Positions 1 to 7,399 of a stretch of 64,000 bases of DNA are shown piece after piece. The first letter of the stretch is position 1, and each line of letters begins with the position of its first letter. The notes below the pieces were generated by a model. The model made no database searches, had not been told where the DNA came from, and saw only the letters and a program-made list of their open reading frames with translations. The translations under genes and the position numbers were made by a program. The stretch is from JALXCH01 sp964495805 (GTDB taxonomy: Bacteria > Calditrichota > Calditrichia > RBG-13-44-9), in assembly GCA_964495805.1 (NCBI GenBank), contig CAZBWV010000038.1, positions 19,092 through 83,091 of the forward strand, read 5' to 3'.

Positions 1-143
1 GAGAGGTGGAAGGATGCAGGGAATTCCGACAATGCAAGAAATTTTTCTTTTTTTTCAAAAAAATAAAAATTGCGGAACTTTGTGGCAAAATACGGGTTTG
101 TTTAATCTAATTTATGTGAAGTTAAACTAAACCGGAACGTATC

Positions 144-1046
144 ATGAATTTATTCAAGCAAGTTGAAAATTGGAAGGACGTGCTGGATCGTCTTTCCGCC
201 ATCCGGGAACAAGAGGACTATACCCCCGAGAACGTGGAATACATTCGGGAGAGTCTGCAATCTCCCGACGAAAAAATTCGGGGTGGTGCAGCACTGGCGG
301 CAGAAGGTTGCCTGCTGGAGCCGCACATTCTGGACCTGCTCATCCATCTGGCAGAAAACGATAGCAGTAACGCCATTCGCAAAGCCGCTCTGCAATCGCT
401 GGGAGGCATTATTTACGAAGGTGTGATGCAGGATTTTGAATCGTCCACCGGGCCGGACACCGCCCTGGACGAATCTGAGGAGTGGGACGAAATTCAACTG
501 GAAAGCTTGCGCGAGGATTACCTGCGCACCAAGAATCTGCTTTTCTCCATTCTGCAAAACGAAGAAGAAGATCTAGAAATACGCGAAGCGGCTCTGATGT
601 CCCTGAGCAATTTAGGATTTCTGGAAGAGGTTCGCGAATGGATTTCCGATTTCATTCATATGCCGGAAGAATCCGCGCGACTGGTGGCATTACATGCCAT
701 GGGTAAATTCCCGCTCTATTGGATCCAGACTCTCAGCAAATTTCTGGAACCGGGACAACCCAAACCTCTTCTGTTAGAAGCCATCAGCTCCAGTTATGCT
801 TCGGATTCGGAACTACTGGCACGGAAGATCGAACAGCTCCTCTCCTCCGACGATCCGGATATTCTTTCGTACGCCCTGTTAACGCTGGCCAATCTGAACA
901 AAACGGAAAATTTAGGCGAAATTTTACAGAACTTCAGCCTGCATCAGGATGAGCGGGTACGCAAAGCAGCACGAGAAGGGATTGAACACTTCACCCGACT
1001 CAATTTCGAACGCTACATCAAAGACGAATTTGGTTTTCAGGAATAG
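144..1046 (+). CDS. HEAT-repeat protein
   Basis: Protein of 300 residues built almost wholly of paired helices. Repeats of the type I-R-x-A-A-L-x-S-L-G (about residues 76-88), I-R-E-A-A-L-M-S-L (about 146-156) and V-R-K-A-A-R-E-G-I (near 278) are HEAT/armadillo-like. There is no signal peptide or membrane segment, so it should be cytoplasmic and act as a binding scaffold. An acidic, probably disordered stretch (about 100-118) interrupts the repeats. The ATG at 144 is preceded only by a weak Shine-Dalgarno. It stands alone on the plus strand and converges on the Calvin-cycle cluster. The fold is fairly clear, but the partner and function are unknown. Confidence 0.75.
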   Translation: MNLFKQVENWKDVLDRLSAIREQEDYTPENVEYIRESLQSPDEKIRGGAALAAEGCLLEPHILDLLIHLAENDSSNAIRKAALQSLGGIIYEGVMQDFESSTGPDTALDESEEWDEIQLESLREDYLRTKNLLFSILQNEEEDLEIREAALMSLSNLGFLEEVREWISDFIHMPEESARLVALHAMGKFPLYWIQTLSKFLEPGQPKPLLLEAISSSYASDSELLARKIEQLLSSDDPDILSYALLTLANLNKTENLGEILQNFSLHQDERVRKAAREGIEHFTRLNFERYIKDEFGFQE

Positions 1047-1101
1047 CGATTCGGGAAAGTTTAACCGGATGTTTCATTTCAAGGAAGAAAACACCTGAAT
1101 A

Positions 1102-1133
1102 CCGGCAGTTATTCTGCATGAAATAACTGCCGG
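1102..1133. terminator. Stem-loop between convergent genes
   Basis: A perfect 12-bp inverted repeat (CCGGCAGTTATT / AATAACTGCCGG) with an 8-nt loop lies between the stops of the HEAT gene and prk. Neither strand has a clean T-tract right after it, so it may act as a bidirectional terminator or as a 3'-end stabiliser. Confidence 0.6.
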
Positions 1134-1147
1134 AACAGGTACATTAT

Positions 1148-2080
1148 TTATTTTTCGGTTACCTTCAGCGTGTTCAACAGATGGTACACAATAAGCAGCT
1201 GAGTTAATGCCAGCGGATAGCTGATTTTTGTTACTTCACCATCCTGATATTCTCCGATGGTGGTGTTTCGCAACTCTTCAAATCCCGGTAAATGCCGCCA
1301 GATGGTCTCTTCCATTTCCTGAGCCTTTTCCGGCGGCGTGTCGCCGGTAATATGCAAAAAGTCCACCGGACGCCCCTCGTCGCGCCCAAGCGTGACTGAG
1401 ATGCATTTGTTCCGCGCATTGGGTGTATCGTCGATGAAGTCGGAAAAATCGGGATGCGGAATGGTGGGACGCAGCACCAGATTCACATTCAGATGCCCAC
1501 CGGTTTCTTCCTTTTTCCCCTCCGGCCGATAGAAATTTACCACAATATCTGCATAGGAGCGCTGGGGACGGATGTAGGTTTTGGAATCGTGCTCCCTGGC
1601 TTTGATGGCTTTAAGCACTTCTTCTTCGGTGTAACCACGTTTGGTGGTATCCCGCTTTATTTTCCATTTAATGCGCAATTCTTCTTCCGGGTCCAGATAC
1701 ACTTTGACATCAAACACATCGCGCATCCGACGGGTGTAAAAAGGGAGCAATCCCTCAATAATCACAAAATCGCGTGGTTTCACGTACTCCGGCGGATCGA
1801 AATCGCCGGTGGAGTGGTTGTACACCGGTTTCAGGATCGGTTTGCCCTCCCGAAGCAGGCGGATGTGCTGCTCCATGATGTCGATGTAGTTACAGTCCGG
1901 ATGCAGGGCGGTAATACCCAATTCTTTACGCTGTTTCCGATTGTACTTGTGGTAATCATCCGCACAGATGTTGGTCACCCGGTCGGGTCCCAGAATTTTC
2001 TCAATCCCCTTGGAAATTGTCGTCTTACCAGCGGCACTATCCCCCACAATTCCCAGCATGATAGGTCCTTTTGGTCGCAT
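1148..2080 (-). CDS. prk: Phosphoribulokinase (class II-like)
   Basis: Phosphorylates ribulose 5-phosphate with ATP to give the RuBisCO substrate ribulose 1,5-bisphosphate. The 310-residue protein starts at MRPKGP (2080), where AGGAG sits 8-9 nt upstream; the frame extends further up but without support. The P-loop GDSAAGKTT is at residues 13-21 and the catalytic CADDYHKYNR segment at about 39-48. The overall sequence resembles the plant/cyanobacterial (class II) type rather than the shorter proteobacterial PRK. The P-loop cysteine used for thioredoxin control in plants is Ala here, so that control is unlikely. It is the last gene of the seven-gene cluster, 125 bp after the phosphatase. Confidence 0.93.
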   Translation of the reverse strand: MRPKGPIMLGIVGDSAAGKTTISKGIEKILGPDRVTNICADDYHKYNRKQRKELGITALHPDCNYIDIMEQHIRLLREGKPILKPVYNHSTGDFDPPEYVKPRDFVIIEGLLPFYTRRMRDVFDVKVYLDPEEELRIKWKIKRDTTKRGYTEEEVLKAIKAREHDSKTYIRPQRSYADIVVNFYRPEGKKEETGGHLNVNLVLRPTIPHPDFSDFIDDTPNARNKCISVTLGRDEGRPVDFLHITGDTPPEKAQEMEETIWRHLPGFEELRNTTIGEYQDGEVTKISYPLALTQLLIVYHLLNTLKVTEK

Positions 2081-2205
2081 GACGTTTTCTCCTTCCTTTT
2101 TTATATTCCTGTGAAAAAAACACTCCTTTTCTGTCTTTACCCGAATATGGGCAAAGACTCTCTTTCCTTGTCCGGAAACTGACCGGCGAAGGCCCATGTT
2201 TCAGG

Positions 2206-2934
2206 TTATTTCTGCACTACTCTGCGAAACAGGTTCAAAGATTGAGCGTGTATGGTTTCCAGCAAGTTCAGATTGAATCCGGAAGCGCCCGGTGCCACTA
2301 AAATGGCATGGGCAAATGAGCTCCCGAAGGTGTAATCGTTATAAAACACCACCGTAGGAATTCCCGCTGCCACAGCCGCGCGAAGTCCTTCTTCGGAATC
2401 TTCCACTGCCAGGGTTTCTTCGGCAGCGTATCCGGTTTGCTCCAGACACATCGGATACAGTTTTCCTTCCGGGCCGGTCTTGGGACCACTTTCTTTTCCC
2501 AGTATTACCCGGAAATGGGTGGCAAATTCGCTCAGCTGGTTCTGGAGCAGAGCCCGGATTTGCGTCTCGTAGGAGGTGGAGACAATCGCCAGTTCCATGC
2601 CACGCTGGACCGCTTCGGCAATCAGTTCCCGGATACCCTCACGCAGGCGAAGCGTCGGTAAATATTTCTCGATGTAAATGCGCTGCTTTAACGGAGCAAA
2701 CTTACTCACAATCTCTTCAATTTCCCCGGCGGGAAGACCCTGATCGGTCAGGGTCTTCCGCAACCGATTCACATTGCCCGGAATAGGGAGCAGCTCCAGA
2801 AACTCCTCCCACGACCAGCGAATCGACAGTCCCAGCTGTTCCATGGCGTCGTTGCTGGCCGGGAGGTGACCGTACCGTTCACTATCCACCAATGTTCCAT
2901 CGACATCGAAAATCAGTAACTTCAATTCAGGCAA
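2206..2934 (-). CDS. cbbY: HAD phosphatase, CbbY-like
   Basis: HAD-superfamily hydrolase of 242 residues. The nucleophile motif FDVDGTLVDSE has Asp10 and Asp12; the second motif reads AIVSTS and the metal motif VEDSEEG. The helical cap lies at about 20-90. The start is a TTG at 2934 with AGGAG 7 nt upstream; no closer ATG precedes the DVDGT motif. Its place between cbbM and prk matches CbbY, which dephosphorylates the RuBisCO inhibitor xylulose 1,5-bisphosphate, or CbbZ phosphoglycolate phosphatase. The cap and PGMB-like architecture favour CbbY, but substrate cannot be settled from sequence. It starts 53 bp after cbbM. Confidence 0.8.
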   Translation of the reverse strand: MPELKLLIFDVDGTLVDSERYGHLPASNDAMEQLGLSIRWSWEEFLELLPIPGNVNRLRKTLTDQGLPAGEIEEIVSKFAPLKQRIYIEKYLPTLRLREGIRELIAEAVQRGMELAIVSTSYETQIRALLQNQLSEFATHFRVILGKESGPKTGPEGKLYPMCLEQTGYAAEETLAVEDSEEGLRAAVAAGIPTVVFYNDYTFGSSFAHAILVAPGASGFNLNLLETIHAQSLNLFRRVVQK

Positions 2935-2987
2935 CGCTTCACTCCTGCTTGATAAATGGGTCTCTGTTATGCGTCAAAACGTATGGT

Positions 2988-4394
2988 TTATTCCAGAAAA
3001 TCTTTCAGTTTTTCCCGCCATCCGGGATACAGGCGATCGGCGTCGTGCGGGAAGGAAACAAAAGCCCGGGCAAACGCGCGGTGTTCTTTGGCAAACTCAA
3101 ACACATCCGCCCCTTCGCGCCACATCTGTTCGGCCTGGCGCATGGATTTGGCTCCTTCTGCCGGTCCGTCCACATGTCCGTAACAGCCACCGCCAGCGGT
3201 CATAATCACGTTGGAGTGCCCCAGATTCTCGAAGAAACCGGGTGCGCGCAGGGCGTTCATTCCGCCGGAAATAATCGGCGTGGTGGGTTTCATACCCAGC
3301 CAATCCTGATGGTACATGGGTCCATCCGCCGCATCGGCTGTAATCATTTCGGCAATCATCTTGTCGTCCTTGTAACCTTCCATCTTCCCAAATCCCATGG
3401 TTCCCACATGGATTCCGGAGGCACCCTGCAACCGTGCCATTTTCGCCAGTACAAATGCCGAATAACCGCGGTTGGTGCGGGGAGAGGTCACCATTCCGTG
3501 ACCGGCCCGGTGGTAATGCAGGAATTGATTGGGGAAGTGCCGTCGGGCAGTGGTAATCGCAGCGGGTCCACCGACAAATCCATCCACCAGAAAAGCCACG
3601 TGATGGGCAAATTCCCCGAACTGTTCCAGAATGTACTCTCCACGGGCAATCATTTCGAACGGATCATCTGCGGTAATGTTGGCAGAAAAGAGTTTGGCCT
3701 TGCCGGTCTTGTCCTGAGCGCGCTTCATGGCATCCACCACCAGGGGAATCACCTTCTTCATCGGAGCAAAAACCTGATTGCCCTGCGGTTCGTCATTCTT
3801 AATAAAATCGCCTTCCAGCCAGAACTCATAGGCTGCTTTGGCAAATGGCTCGGGTCGCAAACCCAGCTTGGGTTTAATGATGGTTCCCACAATAAAACCA
3901 CCGTTCACCACCGGACGTCCCAGCACGCGCCACAAATCGGCAATTCCCTTGGAGGGTCCATCGAACAGCTGCAAATAGCGCGGCGGGAAATAAAAATCGT
4001 ACATCTTGGCATATTCAATATCTGCCATTCCCTGGTTATTCCCAATGGCCAGAGTCAGAAACGACACAATCATTGCCCGTCCATCGATGATGTTGCGATC
4101 GAACAGTTCCACCGGATAAGCGATTTTCATTTCTTCCTTTTCCGGGTCGATAAAATAAACCGTCGCATCGATTTTACGGGTGAAATCGTCAGTCGTTTTC
4201 ACCTCCACATTGGTGCCGGTGGAAGATTCCGCAGCAAAGTGCGCCGCCGCCCGTAAATAATCCCCGGGGGATTTCGGATCGGGATAGTGTTTGGGATTGG
4301 GTTTCATCTTGTAGTAAGCCAGCACAAAATCCCCGCTGCGGATTAAATCCTCTTCTTTGAGATTCAGATTGGTGTACCGGAGAGATTGATCCAT
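2988..4394 (-). CDS. cbbM: Form II ribulose-bisphosphate carboxylase (large subunit)
   Basis: RuBisCO fixing CO2 onto ribulose 1,5-bisphosphate. The 468-residue chain follows the Rhodospirillum rubrum form II enzyme closely from its first residues (MDQS-RY-NL). All key residues are visible: Lys174 in GTIIKPK, carbamylated Lys199 with Asp201 and Glu202 in KNDE, His295 in HYHRAGHG, loop-6 Lys337 in GFGKMEG, Ser376 in ISGGMNAL, and the TAGGG phosphate loop. Relative to R. rubrum there is an 8-residue insertion near residues 33-44, rich in Pro and Lys. AGGAG precedes the ATG. No small-subunit gene is present, as expected for form II. It sits mid-operon, 97 bp after glpX, and that gap is very A+T-rich and might hold an internal promoter. 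Confidence 0.98.
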   Translation of the reverse strand: MDQSLRYTNLNLKEEDLIRSGDFVLAYYKMKPNPKHYPDPKSPGDYLRAAAHFAAESSTGTNVEVKTTDDFTRKIDATVYFIDPEKEEMKIAYPVELFDRNIIDGRAMIVSFLTLAIGNNQGMADIEYAKMYDFYFPPRYLQLFDGPSKGIADLWRVLGRPVVNGGFIVGTIIKPKLGLRPEPFAKAAYEFWLEGDFIKNDEPQGNQVFAPMKKVIPLVVDAMKRAQDKTGKAKLFSANITADDPFEMIARGEYILEQFGEFAHHVAFLVDGFVGGPAAITTARRHFPNQFLHYHRAGHGMVTSPRTNRGYSAFVLAKMARLQGASGIHVGTMGFGKMEGYKDDKMIAEMITADAADGPMYHQDWLGMKPTTPIISGGMNALRAPGFFENLGHSNVIMTAGGGCYGHVDGPAEGAKSMRQAEQMWREGADVFEFAKEHRAFARAFVSFPHDADRLYPGWREKLKDFLE

Positions 4395-4491
4395 GATTAA
4401 ACTCCTTTATGTTTTATAACTCCGTTATTTTTAAAATAAGACATGTGATATTTTTCTTTTTTTGAATATTCTATTCCAATATGGCAAACGT

Positions 4492-5481
4492 TTAATCGTA
4501 TTGAATGGAACTGATGCGCATGAGTTTTTCGAAGGAATGATGCGATTCAATGTAGCGAATGGTACCGGTTTTTCCCCGCATGACCATGGAGTGAGTCACG
4601 GCTCCGCGACCGGTGTACCGCACTCCTTTCAGGAAAGTGCCTCCGGAGATACCGGTGGCAGCAAAGAAGATGTCGTCGCTGGTAATCAGCTCATCAACAT
4701 TCAGTATGCGGTTGATGTCGTATCCCGCAGCCAGCACGTTCTCTTTTTCTTTTTCAGATTGAGGGTCCAACCGGGCTAATATTTCGCCACCCAGAATTTT
4801 AATCGCTGTGGCAGCCAGCACACCCTCCGGTGTTCCGCCGGTTCCCATCATCACATCCACATCGGAATCCGGAGAAACCGCCATCAGCGCCCCGGCCACA
4901 TCGCCATCGGTATGTAACTGAATGCGTGCACCCGCCTTGCGAATGTCCGCAATCAGTTGCTGATGCCGGGGTTTGTCCAGTACAAATACCACCAGATCGT
5001 CCACATCCTTACCTAATGCTTTGGCAATGTTTTTCAGATTATCTTCCACAGGTGCTTCCAGATCGATGACATTTCGGGCTTCCGGACCTACCACCAATTT
5101 TTTCATATAAAAAGCTGGTCCGGGATTAAACATGGTGCCCCGCGGGGCAATGGAAATGACCGAAATCGCATTGGGGCGTCCAAAAGCCAGCAAACGCGTC
5201 CCCTCCACCGGATCTACCGCCACATCCATTTTGGGACCCTTACCGGTACCGACCCGTTCTCCGTTGTAGAGCATGGGTGCCTGATCTTTCTCTCCTTCTC
5301 CGATCACCACAATGCCATCGATGTCGATCACGTTAAAGCTCATCCGCATGGCATCCACAGCGGCGCCGTCTCCGGCTTCCTTATCCCCCTTGCCCAGCCA
5401 GCGGGCAGCAGCCAGGGCGGCTGCTTCGGTTACCCGAACCAGGTCCAAAGCCAGATTTCGTTGAGGTGCTTCTTTCGCCAT
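4492..5481 (-). CDS. glpX: Class II fructose-1,6-bisphosphatase (GlpX type)
   Basis: Hydrolyses fructose 1,6-bisphosphate to fructose 6-phosphate; in GlpX enzymes of autotrophs it often also acts on sedoheptulose 1,7-bisphosphate. Length (329) is typical. Metal-binding motifs IGEGEKDQAP (about 60-69) and VAVDPVEGT (about 87-95) are present, as is the GTGGTPEGVLAA phosphate-binding stretch. The ATG at 5481 has GGAG about 8 nt upstream. It lies between rpe and cbbM. Since the cluster has no other bisphosphatase, a dual FBPase/SBPase role is a reasonable inference. Confidence 0.95.
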   Translation of the reverse strand: MAKEAPQRNLALDLVRVTEAAALAAARWLGKGDKEAGDGAAVDAMRMSFNVIDIDGIVVIGEGEKDQAPMLYNGERVGTGKGPKMDVAVDPVEGTRLLAFGRPNAISVISIAPRGTMFNPGPAFYMKKLVVGPEARNVIDLEAPVEDNLKNIAKALGKDVDDLVVFVLDKPRHQQLIADIRKAGARIQLHTDGDVAGALMAVSPDSDVDVMMGTGGTPEGVLAATAIKILGGEILARLDPQSEKEKENVLAAGYDINRILNVDELITSDDIFFAATGISGGTFLKGVRYTGRGAVTHSMVMRGKTGTIRYIESHHSFEKLMRISSIQYD

Positions 5482-5518
5482 GATTCTTTCTCCATATATT
5501 TATTTTGATTTCACCCGT

Positions 5519-5562
5519 GGTCTGCTTCGCATAGCTTCCCGAAACCGGGAACTGAGCAGACC
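5519..5562 (-). other. Intercistronic stem-loop, rpe-glpX gap
   Basis: Nested inverted repeats: outer arms GGTCTGCT (5519-5526) and AGCAGACC (5555-5562), and an inner TTCCCG-AAAC-CGGGAA hairpin at 5536-5551. In the mRNA it lies after the rpe stop and about 38 nt before glpX. With no U-tract it looks more like a processing or stability element, or a partial attenuator, than a full terminator. Confidence 0.6.
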
Positions 5563-5610
5563 CCACAGGTTTGGTTTTTTAGCCACTGAATTGGAACAAA
5601 CCGTACCGAT

Positions 5611-6291
5611 TTACACAGCTACTTCGCCAGAAATGGCACGATTGGCGGACTGGCGGATGTCATTCATTGCCTGGACAATATCCGGAGCACGGAAGATGGC
5701 ACTTCCGGCTACCAGCACATTGGCTCCACTGCGCGCCACCTCCGCTGCCGTCTCGGGATTCACCCCACCGTCCACTTCCAGATAAATGTCTCGACCCACT
5801 TCCTGAATCATCCGGCGGGCGCGTGCAATTTTATTCAGCCCCTGCCGAATGAATTTCTGTCCCCCAAAACCGGGATTCACGGTCATAATTAACAGCAGGT
5901 CCATGTCCTCCAATACGTCCTCGATGGTGCTCAGGGAAGTAGCGGGATTCAGGGAAACGCCGGCTTTAATCCCGTGCTGATGAATGTTCTGGATGGTACG
6001 GTGCAAATGGGTACAGGCCTCCTGATGCACGGTCAGGATGTCGGCGCCCGCTTCCACATAATCGTCGATGTACAAATCGGGATTGGAAATCATCAGGTGC
6101 ACGTCCAGCGGAATATCTACAATCCGTTTGATGGTTTTCACCATATTGGGACCAAAGGTCAAATTGGGAACAAAATGCCCGTCCATTACATCGATGTGAA
6201 TAAAATCGGCGCCGTTTTCCGCCACCCGGCGAACCTGCTCTTCCAGCTTCAGTAAATCTGCCGATAGAATTGAGGGTGCGATGAGAACCAT
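5611..6291 (-). CDS. rpe: Ribulose-phosphate 3-epimerase
   Basis: Interconverts ribulose 5-phosphate and xylulose 5-phosphate, feeding prk. A TIM barrel of 226 residues, the usual length. Signature segments are IHIDVMDGHFVPNLTFGP (about 35-52), DVHLMI (about 68-73), the flexible loop MTVNPGFGGQKF and the C-terminal VDGGV and VAGSAIF phosphate site. GAGG lies about 6 nt before the ATG. It sits 102 bp after fba and 129 bp before glpX in the same orientation, and both gaps contain strong stem-loops. Confidence 0.96.
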   Translation of the reverse strand: MVLIAPSILSADLLKLEEQVRRVAENGADFIHIDVMDGHFVPNLTFGPNMVKTIKRIVDIPLDVHLMISNPDLYIDDYVEAGADILTVHQEACTHLHRTIQNIHQHGIKAGVSLNPATSLSTIEDVLEDMDLLLIMTVNPGFGGQKFIRQGLNKIARARRMIQEVGRDIYLEVDGGVNPETAAEVARSGANVLVAGSAIFRAPDIVQAMNDIRQSANRAISGEVAV

Positions 6292-6341
6292 AATTGCCTC
6301 TTTTTCTGGTTAAGTGATCTGGTTGCGTGCCAGGAAACCAA

Positions 6342-6387
6342 CCCGATGGAATCGGGAACCCTGACAATTCCCGATTCCACCATCGGG
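6342..6387 (-). other. Long intercistronic stem-loop after fba
   Basis: CCCGATGGAATCGGGAA (6342-6358) pairs with 6368-6387, giving about 17 bp with a 3-nt bulge and a 9-nt loop. It begins 7 nt after the fba stop codon. No T-run follows on the minus strand. The likely role is protecting the tkt-fba mRNA 3' end and setting unequal expression within the operon. Confidence 0.7.
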
Positions 6388-6393
6388 AGGTTA

Positions 6394-7317
6394 TTATGCT
6401 TTGTTGGAACTTCCCAGCACATTGCGAATCTTGTGTTGTACCATTGCTTTCACCGCATCGCGGGCGGGTCCCAGATACTTACGCGGATCGAAATTTTCCG
6501 GATGTTCCCACAGTTCCTTCCGCACCGTAGCGGTAATTGCCAGACGAATATCCGTATCGATATTAATTTTGCACACGCCGTATTTGGCCGCCTCGCGGAG
6601 CATCTCTTCCGGCACACCGCGGGCACCACCAATCTTACCACCGTACTTGTTCGCCATCTCCACAAATTCCTGCGGAACCGAAGAGGCGCCGTGCAACACC
6701 AGCGGATATCCCGGCAGCAGTTCGGTAATCTTTTTCAGTCGCTCAAAATCCAGCTTCGGTTCACCGGAAAACTTGTACGCACCATGACTGGTACCAATGG
6801 CAATCGCCAGCGAATCACATCCGGTTCGCTGAACAAATTCCACGGCCTGATCGGGATCGGTAAATACACTCTTCTCCGCCACGACGTGTTCCTCGATTCC
6901 GGCTAATTGTCCCAGCTCCGCTTCGACCCATACACCTCGTTCGTGGGCATAATCCACCACTTTTTTGGTAATGGCAATATTTTCCTCGTAGGGCAAATGT
7001 GAACCGTCAATCATCACCGAAGTAAATCCACCGTCAATCACTTCCTTACAGATTTCGAAATTGGCGCCGTGGTCCAGATGCAGTACAACCGGTACGTTGC
7101 TCTCTTCCACCGCTGCTTCCACCATTTTAATAATGTAGTTATGGCCGGCATATTTACGGGCACCGGCGGAAATCTGCAGAATCACCGGCGAACGCTCTTC
7201 CTCAGCTGCCCACATAATTCCCTGCAAAATCTCCATGTTGTTCACGTTAAAGGCGCCAATGGCATACTTCCCTTCGTACGCTTTGGGAAAAATCTCTTTG
7301 GGTGTAGTTAATGGCAT
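6394..7317 (-). CDS. fba: Class II fructose-bisphosphate aldolase
   Basis: Condenses glyceraldehyde 3-phosphate and dihydroxyacetone phosphate (and, in the Calvin cycle, erythrose 4-phosphate with the latter). The zinc-dependent class II fold is shown by VVLHLDHG (about 77-84, with catalytic Asp82 and zinc His83), IDGSHLPYEEN, the GTSHGAYKF stretch and the LHGASSVP zinc-ligand region. The ATG at 7317 has GGAGG 9 nt upstream and is preferred over a TTG three codons earlier that falls right after the Shine-Dalgarno. Protein of 307 residues, second gene of the cluster. Confidence 0.96.
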   Translation of the reverse strand: MPLTTPKEIFPKAYEGKYAIGAFNVNNMEILQGIMWAAEEERSPVILQISAGARKYAGHNYIIKMVEAAVEESNVPVVLHLDHGANFEICKEVIDGGFTSVMIDGSHLPYEENIAITKKVVDYAHERGVWVEAELGQLAGIEEHVVAEKSVFTDPDQAVEFVQRTGCDSLAIAIGTSHGAYKFSGEPKLDFERLKKITELLPGYPLVLHGASSVPQEFVEMANKYGGKIGGARGVPEEMLREAAKYGVCKINIDTDIRLAITATVRKELWEHPENFDPRKYLGPARDAVKAMVQHKIRNVLGSSNKA

Positions 7318-7399
7318 GTTCAGCAACCTCCTTCTTTCTAATTTTTTGATATCATTATTGATTAAGAATTATTTCGTCAAATTTTCACCCATTCTGTCC

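Noticed and set aside
2892..4256. 454-codon plus-strand frame opposite cbbM
   Set aside because: Antisense shadow of a certain gene; its His- and Gly-rich text is what reverse reading of RuBisCO codons gives.
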